NCBI RefSeq assembly: GCF_016907955.1
Contig: NZ_JAFBCX010000025.1
Span: forward strand, 1-64,000
Length of the DNA: 64,000 nucleotides
DNA from: Lentzea nigeriaca
Lineage (GTDB): Bacteria; Actinomycetota; Actinomycetes; Mycobacteriales; Pseudonocardiaceae
Reading direction: 5' to 3'
Shown here: positions 23,175 through 32,086 of the stretch, one piece after another
Position numbering within the stretch: position 1 is the first letter of the stretch
Layout of the letters: each line of letters begins with the position of its first letter
Notes under the pieces: model-generated
Told to the model about the DNA's origin: nothing
Database searches by the model: none
What the model saw: only the letters and a program-made list of their open reading frames with translations
Program-made: the position numbers and the translations under genes

Positions 23175-24294
23175 CCAAAGGACCGTCAAGCCTGGATAAG
23201 CCGCATGAAGCACGACATCCAGGTGCGGCATCCCGAACGCGTGACGCATCCACCCGACAGGGCGTGTCGCCGCCACTGGTCGCTGCACCACCACGGTGGG
23301 GAGGTCAGGCGCCGGGTCGAATTCCACGTGGTAGCCACCGTTCGTGGCGGTTCGTGCGCTGGCGTCGACGATTCATCGGCAGCTGCAGGGCCCGCTGGAG
23401 AACATCGTCGTCGTGAGTTCGACGCTGTGCAGGACGCCGACGGGCAACTGTCCATTGTGGACTACAGGGAGGAACGGGCCGATGCCGGCGGCCGGGTCCC
23501 GTGCGTGATGAACGTCCACTCGGCCATTGCGACACGCGGCCGACCCTGGACAGGTTCCGAGGCAGGCGCACCAGGGCGCAGGGCGGGCCGACGACCGGCG
23601 GCCACATCAAGCGCGACACCACAGCCACCGCAACCCGATCGCCCGATCGCAGCGCCCTGCCGTGGGTCCGTTACGTCGCTGGCAAGTACTCGGCGGCTTG
23701 ATCAACAAGTATGAACCTGCGGCAGCCTGATAGACCAGGTCAGCCCCACCGGGCGTAGCTCGTGTAGCTACGGATTTTCTCGCACCCGGCCGATTCGTCA
23801 GTAGCCCTTGCCACTGCATCAAGAGAGGTCGGCGCCCCAGACTCTGGATACCAGAAACGGTGCTGCCGCAATGTGCAACCACCATTTGGCCGGTCACGCA
23901 GGCCTAACGGAGAATCGGCCAACAGGCTGTCCGCTGCAGTGCATTAGGATGCACGGTGCCAGCGAGTGCACCAATTGCCCGTAGCAACCTTCAGAATGTG
24001 CATGGCAAATGGCGGAGATCGGGTTGGTCCGGTGGCCGTGCGGTGCGGCCAGGCGTGAGTTGGCTTGATCTCTTGTCAGGCGGTCCGATGCTGGTGAGGC
24101 CTAGCGGCGCGGCGCTTCAGGTTGTATCGGCGCTCAATTTGCTGTCGAATGCGTTCATTCCACACGCTATGAGAGAAGCTGATGCATCGCATTCGGATCG
24201 GTGAGTGCAAGTCGGGCCCTTGGTCCCTGTTTGTGTAACAGCTGCCACGTGACGCTTCTGTGGACCCTGTCTCAACCAGTGGAGCGAGGGGCAC
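23175..24294. other. 1.1 kb without a supported gene
   Basis: No open frame here has a convincing start, family motif or codon pattern. The second half (about 23740-24290) is visibly less GC-rich than its surroundings. A transposase-like tail is the only recognisable piece (23608-23730). A GTG-started frame at 23956-24204 ends with plausible protein-like sequence but matches nothing I know. The interval looks like an old insertion or rearrangement site. Confidence 0.5.
23608..23730 (+). pseudogene. C-terminal remnant of an integrase-core transposase
   Basis: The frame ends WQVLGGLINKYEPAAA. It resembles the R-x-x-LGGLLHEYEHAA tail of IS481/IS3-type transposases common in actinobacteria. No DDE residues, no terminal inverted repeats and no upstream transposase sequence were found, so only a tail survives. 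Confidence 0.35.
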
Positions 24295-25893
24295 ATGCGT
24301 TATATGTCATTTCGTAACGAATACCGTGGTAGACGTACGCTAATTTTCGCGATTAGCGTGCTCGTGGCCGGCACGTTGTCCGCACCGGCGGTCAGTAGTG
24401 CGGCGCCGGTGCGGATCAACGGTACGCAGACCCGTGCTGTGGCGGCGGGAGCACGTGTGAAGGCGGCGGTGTCGGACCAGCCGCGCAGCTATACCGCTGC
24501 GCAGGCCGCCGAACTCACGGCGCGCAAGCAGGAGAAGGACAACCACACCGCCAACCTCGGCAAGCAGGGGCCGGAGCCGCGCCACGGTGCGCTGGGGCCG
24601 GAGATGGCGGTGCCCGGCGGGATCAGCACCGCGACCGCGAGCGTGCTGCGCAACTCGGCGATCCCGGCGAGCGGGATTTCTGGTGGTGCGTCGTTCTCGT
24701 CGTTCGTGCAGGAGCCGAGCACGGATGCCAACGGCGGCAACATCTTCCAGACCGGCAACTGGTACGCGACCCGGTCGACGAACAACGGGGCGACGTGGAA
24801 CTTCCTCGATCCGTTCACGTTGTTCGGCAGCGGGTTCTGCTGCGACCAGGTGACCCAGTACGACGCCGCGACGGGTCGCCAGTTCTGGTTGCTGCAGTTC
24901 GACAACCACCTGGTGATCGCCAACGCGTCCGCGGCCGGCGCGGGTGCGTTCACCAGCTGGTGCTACTGGAACATCGACGCGACGTGGTTCGGTTTGGCGG
25001 CGGGCACCACGCTGGACTACAACGACATCACGATCACCAACAGCTTCGTGGCCATCTCGACCAACTTCTTCCCGACGTCCGGACCGCAGGGCTCGGCGAT
25101 CGTGCGGCTGCCGAAGGTCCCGATGAGCACCTGCAGCGGGTTCAGCTACAACTTCCTCAACCGCACTGACAGCTTCACCTTCAAGCTCGTCCCCGGCTCC
25201 ACCGACACCCTGTTCTGGGGCAGCAACTGGGGACAGACCAACGGCTCGTCGTTCCGCATCTACTCGTGGGCGGAGAACTCCGGCACCTACTTCTTCTGGG
25301 ACCGCACCGTGGCGTCGTACGGTTTCTTCACCCGTAACAGCGGGCAGAACTGCGGCAGCACGGACGGCGTGGTGAAGAACTGGTGCCAGTTCGCCGACTC
25401 CCGCACGCTCGGTGCGTACCGGGCGAGCGGCGTCCTGGGATTCTCCTTCAACGCCAAGCAGGACGCCTCGCACCCGTTCCCGTACACGAGGATCGTGTGG
25501 TTCAACGAGTCGACCAAGGCCTACATCGGTGCCGGTGACCAGTGGGGCGGCTGGGGTGCGATCCAGTTCATGTCCATGGCGCCCAACAGCGCCGGCCGCG
25601 TCGGCAGCACGTTCGCGTGGGGCGGCGGCACGGGCACCACGCACTACTACCCCGGTGCGGCGGTGAACAACTCACCGGCCAGCGCGATCGACACCTCCCC
25701 GAACTACTACCTGTGGGGCGCCGGGAACACCTGCACCTCCAGCGGCGGGCTCTACCGCTGGGGTGACTACCTGACGGTGCGCACCTACAAGGCGAACCCG
25801 GCCCAATGGGTCGCCGCGGGCTACGCGATCACCGGAGGAAACTGCGGCGCCGCAGGCGCTTACTCGGAACCGCACAACGTGCTCTTCTCCTGA
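24295..25893 (+). CDS. Secreted protein of unknown function, probable beta-propeller
   Basis: 532 residues. A twin-basic N-terminus and hydrophobic core (RGRRTLIFAISVLVAGTLSAPAV) form a signal peptide. The mature protein is rich in Trp, Tyr, Asn, Gly and Thr. It contains an Asp-box-like turn STNNGATWNF (about residue 161) and several cysteine pairs (FCCD, WCYW, CTSSGG), features of extracellular propellers such as sialidase-fold proteins. No catalytic residues could be assigned. GAGGGGCAC precedes the ATG. The first 20 codons are unusually AT-rich compared with the rest. Confidence 0.7.
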   Translation: MRYMSFRNEYRGRRTLIFAISVLVAGTLSAPAVSSAAPVRINGTQTRAVAAGARVKAAVSDQPRSYTAAQAAELTARKQEKDNHTANLGKQGPEPRHGALGPEMAVPGGISTATASVLRNSAIPASGISGGASFSSFVQEPSTDANGGNIFQTGNWYATRSTNNGATWNFLDPFTLFGSGFCCDQVTQYDAATGRQFWLLQFDNHLVIANASAAGAGAFTSWCYWNIDATWFGLAAGTTLDYNDITITNSFVAISTNFFPTSGPQGSAIVRLPKVPMSTCSGFSYNFLNRTDSFTFKLVPGSTDTLFWGSNWGQTNGSSFRIYSWAENSGTYFFWDRTVASYGFFTRNSGQNCGSTDGVVKNWCQFADSRTLGAYRASGVLGFSFNAKQDASHPFPYTRIVWFNESTKAYIGAGDQWGGWGAIQFMSMAPNSAGRVGSTFAWGGGTGTTHYYPGAAVNNSPASAIDTSPNYYLWGAGNTCTSSGGLYRWGDYLTVRTYKANPAQWVAAGYAITGGNCGAAGAYSEPHNVLFS

Positions 25894-25902
25894 CAGGCTG
25901 AC

Positions 25903-25931
25903 GGGGTGCGGGCCGACGACGGCCCGCCCCC
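25903..25931 (+). terminator. Terminator after the secreted protein gene
   Basis: GCGGGCCG (25908-25915) and CGGCCCGC (25920-25927) form a perfect stem with a four-base loop. GGGG/CCCC can lengthen it across one bulged T. It lies 10 nt after the stop codon. Confidence 0.75.
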
Positions 25932-25957
25932 TTCCCGATGTCGCGGTGGTGCATCCG

Positions 25958-26356
25958 ATGAAGGTCCTGATCGCGGTGCTGGTGCTGATGGCGGCCGGTT
26001 GCGGACAGAAACCAGCTTCTCCGCAGCACTCCGGTGTCGAAGGCACGACGATGGTGGACGGTGGGTGTCCACCGGCTCGTGATGCGCCACCGTGCCCGGA
26101 CAAGCCGCTGTCCGCCCGGATCGAGGTGACCCGAGCAGGTTCCGGCGAAGCGGTCGTCACGATCAACAGCGGTGAGGACGGACGGTTCCACATCGCGCTG
26201 GCGCCGGGTGACTACACGCTGCACGCCACGAATCTCTCCGGAACACCGCTGCCGATCGCGCAACCGGTCGACGTGCACGTCGACACGAGCCACTTCACCA
26301 CCGTGGAAGTATCCTTCGACTCCGGTGTCCGCGACGCGCCGACCCCGCCCAGGTGA
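25958..26356 (+). CDS. Small lipoprotein with carboxypeptidase-regulatory-like fold
   Basis: 132 residues. The signal MKVLIAVLVLMAAGCG ends in a lipobox (LMAAGC), predicting a lipid-anchored surface protein. The remainder (SARIEVTRAGSGEAVVTINSGEDGRFHIALAPGDYTLHATN) has the DGRF...LAPGDYTL pattern of beta-sandwich domains of the carboxypeptidase-regulatory/transthyretin-like type. I chose the ATG at 25958 because the signal peptide starts there; no clear ribosome binding site is visible. Function unknown. Confidence 0.65.
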   Translation: MKVLIAVLVLMAAGCGQKPASPQHSGVEGTTMVDGGCPPARDAPPCPDKPLSARIEVTRAGSGEAVVTINSGEDGRFHIALAPGDYTLHATNLSGTPLPIAQPVDVHVDTSHFTTVEVSFDSGVRDAPTPPR

Positions 26357-26528
26357 AGGTCCATGCGACGCGTCACCCGGTTGTACAAGGGTTTCGCGGA
26401 TCCGGCGGTGGTCGGATGCAATCGGGTTTCTCGCACCACGCGGACAGGCCGTGCCGACCAGACTTCCCGGCGCGCCACGCGCAAAGATGCCGTAAGAGAC
26501 TCGGCGAAGCAATTCCTGCCAGAGCAGT

Positions 26529-26972
26529 TCAACGGCGACGACGACCGCGTCGGCGGCGTGCGAAGGCGGCACGGAGCAGCCGGGTCACACCGCCGACGAA
26601 GGCGCCCAGTCCACCGAGCAGCAGCACAACCATCACGTACATCGCCCACACCGGGTCGTTGGCGATGCCCGGCACGGCGATCTCGTCAGGGGCGGACGGG
26701 TCGTAGATCACGGTGACCGGATCGCCCGGTTTCGCCTCCGTGTAGGTGTAGTCGAGCTGGACCGATCCCTTTCGGTCGACGCCTGCGACGCGGTAGCGGA
26801 CATCGGCGGTCAGCACGCCGCGGATTTCGTGCTGCACCGCCACCAGGACACCGGTCACCCGCGTGCCGCGGGCCTCGAACGCGGCGTGGCGATCTTCGAG
26901 CAGAACAGCCCCGATCGAGAACAAAACCAGCAGGACGACGCCGGCAAGCACGATGCCGAGATCCCGACGCAT
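26529..26972 (-). CDS. DUF3592 family membrane protein
   Basis: 147 residues. Helix 1 (IVLAGVVLLVLFSIGAVLL) is followed by a soluble beta-rich segment with the family hallmark GDPVTVIYDPSAPDEI, then helix 2 (AMYVMVVLLLGGLGAFVGGV) and a very arginine-rich tail. The soluble part probably faces outside. GGGGGAGG just before the ATG at 26972 decides the start. Function unknown. Confidence 0.75.
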   Translation of the reverse strand: MRRDLGIVLAGVVLLVLFSIGAVLLEDRHAAFEARGTRVTGVLVAVQHEIRGVLTADVRYRVAGVDRKGSVQLDYTYTEAKPGDPVTVIYDPSAPDEIAVPGIANDPVWAMYVMVVLLLGGLGAFVGGVTRLLRAAFARRRRGRRRR

Positions 26973-27103
26973 GTCGACCTCCCCCACGGCACACCGACGA
27001 AACAGCCTAACCGGGCGGCGGTGCGGGTTGTAGAATCCTCCGCAGGTGTGCCGGGAAGCCTGGTCGGCGATGTCAGTACGACGCCGACTTCAAGGAGCTT
27101 CGA

Positions 27104-27958
27104 GTGGGCAGCACCGTCGCGGGCACGGCCGTCGGTCCGATGGTCATCGCCGCTGTGGACCAGTTCGACGAACACCCGCTGGTGCGGGACGACCACGCGG
27201 CGCGGATGCTGCCCGCCGCCGGACGGCTTGCCGTGGCCGCCGCTCGGTGGCGGCCGGTGCGCACCCTGCTGTTCGCCGCGACCGAGAAGAAGATTCCCGG
27301 CCTGTGGGCCGGCATGTTGTGCCGCAAGCGGTACATCGACGAGCAGCTCGACGCGAGCGGTGCGAGCACCGTCGTCGTGCTCGGCGCCGGGTTCGACACG
27401 CGGGGGTGCCGCGCTGGTGAACGGCGGGTGTTCGAGGTCGATCTTCCCGTGAACGTGGCGAGCAAGCGGGAGCGGTTGCGGGCTGTCTTCGGCAGCGTTC
27501 CCGCCGGTGTCACGCTGGTGCCGATCGACTTCGAGCGGCAGCGGATCGCCGATGTCCTGGCAGAGCACGGATATCGCACCGACCAGCCGGTGTTCTTCGT
27601 GTGGGAGGCGGTCACGCAGTACCTGACCGAGGATGCGGTGCGCGAGATGTTCGACTTCCTCGCCCAGGCGCCGGTGGGCAGCGAGCTCGTGTTCACGTTC
27701 GTGCGCAAGGACTTCCTCGACGGAACCACCATGTTCGGTGGCGAGGCGGCCTACCGCGAGTTCGTGGTCAAGCGGCGCCTGTGGAAGTTCGGGCTGCTAC
27801 CGGACGAGGTGGCCGGCTTCCTCACGCCGTATGGGTGGGCGGAGGTCGAGCAGTTGGGGCCGCAGGAGTTCGCCGAGCGGTTCTTGGAGTCGTCCGGCCG
27901 GATGTTGCCCGTGTCGGAGATCGAGCGCACGGTCTACTGCGTCAAGACGACGACATGA
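27104..27958 (+). CDS. SAM-dependent O-methyltransferase, LCMT/PPM family
   Basis: 284 residues. VVVLGAGFDTRGCR is the motif I signature of the leucine-carboxyl-methyltransferase-like family common in mycobacteria. It is followed by RVFEVDLP, TLVPIDFER and the post-II segment FFVWEAVTQYLTEDAVREMFDFLA. AAGGAG six bases before GTG 27104 fixes the start. Its stop overlaps the next gene by ATGA, tying it to the ABC exporter that follows. Acceptor molecule unknown. Confidence 0.85.
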   Translation: MGSTVAGTAVGPMVIAAVDQFDEHPLVRDDHAARMLPAAGRLAVAAARWRPVRTLLFAATEKKIPGLWAGMLCRKRYIDEQLDASGASTVVVLGAGFDTRGCRAGERRVFEVDLPVNVASKRERLRAVFGSVPAGVTLVPIDFERQRIADVLAEHGYRTDQPVFFVWEAVTQYLTEDAVREMFDFLAQAPVGSELVFTFVRKDFLDGTTMFGGEAAYREFVVKRRLWKFGLLPDEVAGFLTPYGWAEVEQLGPQEFAERFLESSGRMLPVSEIERTVYCVKTTT

Positions 27959-28866
27959 CGGCCCCGGTGATCGTCGCGAATGGACTGACCAAGCGCTACG
28001 GCGAGGTCGTCGCGGTGGATGACGTGTCGCTGCGGATCGCCGCCGGTGAGATCTACGCTCTGCTCGGACTGAACGGTGCGGGCAAGACGACGGCGATCCG
28101 GATGCTGCTGGGCATGGTGCGCCCGACCGGTGGCAGCGTCACGGTGCTGGGCTCCGAGATACGGCCTGGCGCGCACAGCGTGTGGTCGCGGGTCGGCTAT
28201 CTGGTGGAGACACCGGCTGCGTACCCGGATCTCACCGTGACGGAGAACCTGACGGTCGCCGCCCGCCTGCGCGGGTTGCGGGGACGCCGTCAGGTGGACG
28301 ACGTGATCGAGCGGCTTCGGCTGACCCCGTACGCGCGCAACCGGGCCCGCACGCTGTCGCTGGGCAACGCGCAACGGCTCGGCCTGGCCAAAGCCCTGCT
28401 GCACCAACCGGAACTGCTGATCCTCGACGAGCCCGCCAACGGCCTCGACCCCGCCGGCGTCGCCGAGATCCGCGACCTCCTGCACGAACTGAGCCGCGAC
28501 CAGGGCGTCACCGTGCTGCTGTCCAGCCACATCCTCACCGAAGTCGCCCGGCTCGCCACCCGCATCGGCGTCATCCACCACGGACGCCTCGTCCGCGAGA
28601 TCGCGGCGGTAGACCTCGCCGAGCACGTCCGGCAGCGGTTGAGCGTGTCGGCTCGCGACCGCGTCGCCGCGGAGAAAGCCTTGCGGGCAGCGGGTTTCGA
28701 CGCGATCCACAGCGAGGGTGACCAGATCGTGCTCACTGATCCACGCGCGATCGGCGAGCCGGAGGCCGTGGCAGGAGTTCTCGTCGCCGCCGGATGCCCG
28801 CCGTATCGCCTCGCCGTCGAACAGGACGACCTCGAGACGTTCTTCCTGAGGGTGGTGGAGCCGTGA
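27955..28866 (+). CDS. ABC exporter, ATP-binding protein
   Basis: 303 residues. Walker A is LLGLNGAGKTTAIRM, Q-loop VGYLVETPAAYPDLTV, a slightly unusual signature LSLGNAQRLGLAKAL, Walker B LLILDEPANGLD and the H-loop VLLSSHILTE. This is the DrrA/CcmA/bacitracin-exporter type. The C-terminal 80 residues form the usual extra domain. The ATG overlaps the methyltransferase stop and the TGA overlaps the permease GTG. Confidence 0.9.
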   Translation: MTAPVIVANGLTKRYGEVVAVDDVSLRIAAGEIYALLGLNGAGKTTAIRMLLGMVRPTGGSVTVLGSEIRPGAHSVWSRVGYLVETPAAYPDLTVTENLTVAARLRGLRGRRQVDDVIERLRLTPYARNRARTLSLGNAQRLGLAKALLHQPELLILDEPANGLDPAGVAEIRDLLHELSRDQGVTVLLSSHILTEVARLATRIGVIHHGRLVREIAAVDLAEHVRQRLSVSARDRVAAEKALRAAGFDAIHSEGDQIVLTDPRAIGEPEAVAGVLVAAGCPPYRLAVEQDDLETFFLRVVEP

Positions 28867-29642
28867 TCAACGTGCTGGCGACCGAGCTGCTCAAGGCACG
28901 CCGCTCGCGCGTGCCCTGGGTGACCGCGCTCGCGTTCACCGTCGTCGCCCTGGTGGGCGGCCTGTTCATGTTCATCCTGCAAGACCAGGAACGGGCGCGG
29001 TCGATCGGGCTGATCGGCACCAAGGCGTCGCTGGCGGGCGGCGCCGCGGACTGGCCGACCTACCTGTCGTTCCTGGCACAGAGCACCGCGGTCGGCGGGA
29101 TGATCGTGTTCGGCCTCGTCGAGATCTGGACCTTCGGCCGCGAGTTCAGCCAGTACACCGTCAAGGACCTCCTGGCATTGCCCACGCCGCGCGTCACGAT
29201 CGTCGCCGCGAAGTTCACCGTCGTCGCCGCCTGGTGCCTGCTGCTGACGGCGCAGCTGCTCGTGCTGGGACTGCTGATCGGCACCGTGCTCCGCCTGCCG
29301 GGCTGGTCGACGGTCCAGGTGTTCAGCGGGTTGCTGCAGGTCGGTGCGGTCGCGCTCCTGACGGTGCTGCTCACGACACCTGTCGCGTTCGCGGCCTGCG
29401 TCGGGCGCGGTTACCTGCCCGGAGTGGGCGTCATGATCGCCGCCGTGTTCTGCGCCCAGATCGTCGCCGCGCTCGGCTACGGCCAGTACTTCCCCTGGTC
29501 GGTACCAGCGTTGTTCAGCGGGCTGGCCGGCCCCGACCAACCATCACCCGGCACGCTCGGCGTCGTACTGGTGGTCCTGGTCGGCGCGGCAGGCGCGGCG
29601 GGAACGGCACTCTGGTGGCGCCAGGCCGATCACGACCGTTGA
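28863..29642 (+). CDS. ABC exporter, ABC-2 type permease
   Basis: 259 residues with about six hydrophobic segments (ALAFTVVALVGGLFMFIL, MIVFGLVEIW, LLLTAQLLVLGLLIGTVL, LLTVLLTTPVAFAACV and others) and the ABC-2 feature FGREFSQYTVKDLLALPTPR between the second and third helices. It would pair with the upstream ATPase to export a lipid, peptide or drug. The start is GTG, overlapping the ATPase stop. From 29643 to 29788 there is only the gap to the convergent acyltransferase. Confidence 0.85.
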   Translation: MINVLATELLKARRSRVPWVTALAFTVVALVGGLFMFILQDQERARSIGLIGTKASLAGGAADWPTYLSFLAQSTAVGGMIVFGLVEIWTFGREFSQYTVKDLLALPTPRVTIVAAKFTVVAAWCLLLTAQLLVLGLLIGTVLRLPGWSTVQVFSGLLQVGAVALLTVLLTTPVAFAACVGRGYLPGVGVMIAAVFCAQIVAALGYGQYFPWSVPALFSGLAGPDQPSPGTLGVVLVVLVGAAGAAGTALWWRQADHDR

Positions 29643-29788
29643 GCGACCAACCGGGCACGACCGCCGTCGGGCGTGCTCGGTGATGTGCTGGGTTGGGTGA
29701 GTGAGCACCTGCAGTGAGGGCGTGGTTCGTAGACGGAGTCGTGCCGGAGCAGGGACGGAGCGCCGAGTTGGTCGCGGTGTTGAGGCAG

Positions 29789-31012
29789 TCAGCCGAGCAG
29801 GTCGAGCTCGGCCTGCAGGGTCTCGGTGAGCACGAGCAGGTCGGGCACATGATCGGGATCGGCGACCACTGTGACGGTGAACGTGTCCATGTGGGACAAG
29901 GCCGCGAACGCCACGGTCACGTTGCCGGTGGTGGCCGACAACGGGATGAGGTCGAGGACGAGTGCGCCGCCCAGGCGCATGGCGTGATCAGGACCGTGCA
30001 CGTTCGTGACGAAGGTGTGCACCAGGCGTTGGTGGTTCATGAACCAGTCCGCCATCCCGATCGCCTTCAACGTCCGGAAGATCGGCGTGGCCGAGCTGAC
30101 CGATTTCTTGTGTGACCGGGTGATGGCGGCAATCCGGGTCAGACGTGACCAGATGTCGCCGTCGGTCGGCAGCGCGACCGGCATGACGGCGGTGCTGTTG
30201 CCGAGGTGAGCGGCCGTGGTCGAGCGGCGCGTGGACACGGGGACCGAGACGATCAGTTCGTCGGCGTGCTCGCCGCGCTTGGTCAGCACCGTGCCCAGTG
30301 CACCCATGACGGCGGCGAGCAGGGCATCGTTGACCGTGCCGCCGCAGCGGTGTGCGGCGGCGTGCAACCGGGAAACGCTGGCCTGTGCCATGGTCTGCTT
30401 CCGCCGCGGGCCGGTCGGCTGGTTCAGGGAGCAGCGCGAACCGGCGGACGGCCACTGCAACCCGGCGAACGGCCCGCGGCCAGGCAGCCTCAGCCGGGCG
30501 GTCCAGGCGTCCTTGGCGAGTTCGCGACGGGAAGGAGCGGGAGCGGGAAAGGGCGCGGTTTCTGCATGGGGCGCCCCGTCGACCAGATTCGCCAGCACGG
30601 CGAGGCCGCCGATGCCGTCGGACAACACGTGGTGGAACACCAGGACCAGCGCCGCCTTGTTCTCGGCCAGCCCGGTGACCAGCGTCGCCGACCAGAGCGG
30701 GGACGACCGGGGCAACGGGCGAATCACCAGCGCCGAGGCGATGTCCAGCAACGCCACCTCGTTGCCAGGAGCAGGGCAGACCATCCGGCCCAAGTGCTTG
30801 GTGATGTCGAAGCCGGCGTCGTCGACCCAGACGGGGCGGCCGCATCCGAACGGCGTCCTGACCAGGCGTCGGCGCAACCGCGGAACAGCCCGGACCCGGT
30901 CCGCGAGCAGCGATTCGACGTCGCCAGGATCCCGTTCGAGTACGACCACTGCGCCGACCTGCATGTCCGAGGCCAGCGACACCATGTCGTCGGGACTTGT
31001 CCGGTCGATCAT
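29789..31012 (-). CDS. Wax ester synthase/diacylglycerol acyltransferase (WS/DGAT)
   Basis: 407 residues. The active-site motif is VFHHVLSDGIGGLAVL (HHxxxDG, about residue 130). C-terminal motifs VNDALLAAVMGAL, STAVMPVALPT and TNVHGPDHAMRLGGALVLDL are also present. It would esterify diacylglycerol or fatty alcohol with acyl-CoA at the membrane to form storage lipid. The ATG at 31012 overlaps the stop of the SRPBCC gene; upstream in-frame sequence is dismissed as part of that gene. Confidence 0.85.
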   Translation of the reverse strand: MIDRTSPDDMVSLASDMQVGAVVVLERDPGDVESLLADRVRAVPRLRRRLVRTPFGCGRPVWVDDAGFDITKHLGRMVCPAPGNEVALLDIASALVIRPLPRSSPLWSATLVTGLAENKAALVLVFHHVLSDGIGGLAVLANLVDGAPHAETAPFPAPAPSRRELAKDAWTARLRLPGRGPFAGLQWPSAGSRCSLNQPTGPRRKQTMAQASVSRLHAAAHRCGGTVNDALLAAVMGALGTVLTKRGEHADELIVSVPVSTRRSTTAAHLGNSTAVMPVALPTDGDIWSRLTRIAAITRSHKKSVSSATPIFRTLKAIGMADWFMNHQRLVHTFVTNVHGPDHAMRLGGALVLDLIPLSATTGNVTVAFAALSHMDTFTVTVVADPDHVPDLLVLTETLQAELDLLG

Positions 31013-31632
31013 CGGAGGTACCGTTCGGCACGCTGTTTGATGCCGCGCAACATCTTCTGCTCCATCACCAGGCTTCCCGGCTCCATCACGAGCTGGTTGA
31101 ACCACCGGACCGGCAGCGACGCGTCAGGAACGGCGATGCGGTTGCGGCTGATCAGCCTGGTCCCGCCTGGGATCTCGTACAGCACGAACGCCCAGACCCA
31201 CCGCCCGTCGTCGGAACGCAGCACGAGCGCGTGATCGGGTTCGAGAATCTCCACCAGCAGCTTGGGGCCACCTTCCCCGACCGGCAGGACGTCACCGACG
31301 TGCAGGTCCTGGAACTGCGGAAGGATCTCGTCGGCGCTGTGCATGTCGAGGCCGAACAGGTTCTCGATCCAGTCGTAGGTGTAGGCGCCGCCCCGCCCGC
31401 TGCCCATCTGCACCAGCCACGGCCAGATCCGGCTGGGAGGCGCCTCGACCGTGATCGCGCGGGTGGTCAGCAGGTCAGGTTGGGGCAGGAGGTCGTCGCC
31501 GGGCAACGTGGCATGAGCCTCTCGCTCGGTCGCGCCCCAGGTCAGGCACCATTCGCGCCACAACAGCGGATACGACGCCACCGCCGCGGCGGTGGCGCCC
31601 ACTACCAATCCCGCGATCTTGGACGTCTTCAT
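31009..31632 (-). CDS. SRPBCC-fold protein with N-terminal membrane anchor
   Basis: 207 residues. A single N-terminal helix (IAGLVVGATAAAVASYPLLW) anchors a START/SRPBCC lipid-binding fold: ITVEAPPSRIWPWLVQMGSGRGGAYTYDWIENLFGLDM, a pattern frequent in actinobacterial proteins next to lipid enzymes, then LRSDDGRWVWAFVLYEIPGGTRLISRNR. It may hold a hydrophobic ligand for the WS/DGAT encoded immediately downstream with an ATGA overlap. The ATG at 31632 is chosen because the helix follows it directly. Ligand unknown. Confidence 0.75.
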   Translation of the reverse strand: MKTSKIAGLVVGATAAAVASYPLLWREWCLTWGATEREAHATLPGDDLLPQPDLLTTRAITVEAPPSRIWPWLVQMGSGRGGAYTYDWIENLFGLDMHSADEILPQFQDLHVGDVLPVGEGGPKLLVEILEPDHALVLRSDDGRWVWAFVLYEIPGGTRLISRNRIAVPDASLPVRWFNQLVMEPGSLVMEQKMLRGIKQRAERYLR

Positions 31633-31766
31633 GTCTTCTACGGTGCTTCGGCACGTGCCGTTCACTCAGAGTCGTTGGACCCGACCTGGCAAGGCCGTCC
31701 GTTCGATAGCGCAGGATGGCTTTCAGTGGATAAGAACCTCCTAAGTGACGTCGTAGGACGGAGACA

Positions 31767-31780
31767 GGGACCTAGGCCGG
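31767..31780 (+). promoter_or_regulatory. DosR-like box, first of the island
   Basis: GGGACCTAGGCCGG matches 11 of 14 positions of the perfect palindrome at 41063. It is 105 nt before the small membrane protein at 31886, farther than the typical 55-61 nt of the other boxes. Confidence 0.45.
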
Positions 31781-31885
31781 TCCCCGGTGGGGCCTTCAGA
31801 CTCCGCCGGTCGCGACGAGCTGCTCTGATGGCCGCCGGTTCAAGCGTCGATGCTCGAAGACGTCCAGGTAGCAGAGGAGGACGTC

Positions 31886-32086
31886 GTGAAGCGCTACCAC
31901 TTCGGGCTGTACGCGATCGCACTCGCGATCCTGATCGTCGGCCTCGCCTTCGCCGGAGTTCCGGTCCAGACGATGTTGCTCGGCCTGTTCGTCCTGGCCT
32001 GCCCCCTGATGATGATGTTCATGATGGGTGGCCACGGTGGATCCGATCAGCAGGACCGCGACCGCCACACCACCGGCCGACCGTGA
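31886..32086 (+). CDS. Small two-helix membrane protein (DUF2933-like)
   Basis: 66 residues: MKRYHFGLYAIALAIL and two membrane helices, then the methionine/histidine-rich CPLMMMFMMGGHGGSDQ. Small proteins of this kind often sit beside copper oxidase and P-type ATPase genes; the Met/His cluster could bind Cu(I). GGAGG ten bases before GTG 31886 sets the start, chosen over an ATG at 31850 without a ribosome binding site. Its stop overlaps the next ATG (TGATG). Confidence 0.65.
   Translation: MKRYHFGLYAIALAILIVGLAFAGVPVQTMLLGLFVLACPLMMMFMMGGHGGSDQQDRDRHTTGRP

Noticed and set aside
23205..23714. 169-codon plus-strand frame after the HTHP operon
   Set aside because: No ribosome binding site, composition typical of random high-GC sequence, and no motif apart from a transposase-like tail in a neighbouring frame.
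29652..29681. Possible terminator between the ABC permease and first WS/DGAT gene
   Set aside because: Only about six base pairs (GCACG/CGTGC) form, with mismatches, so it is too weak to list as a feature.
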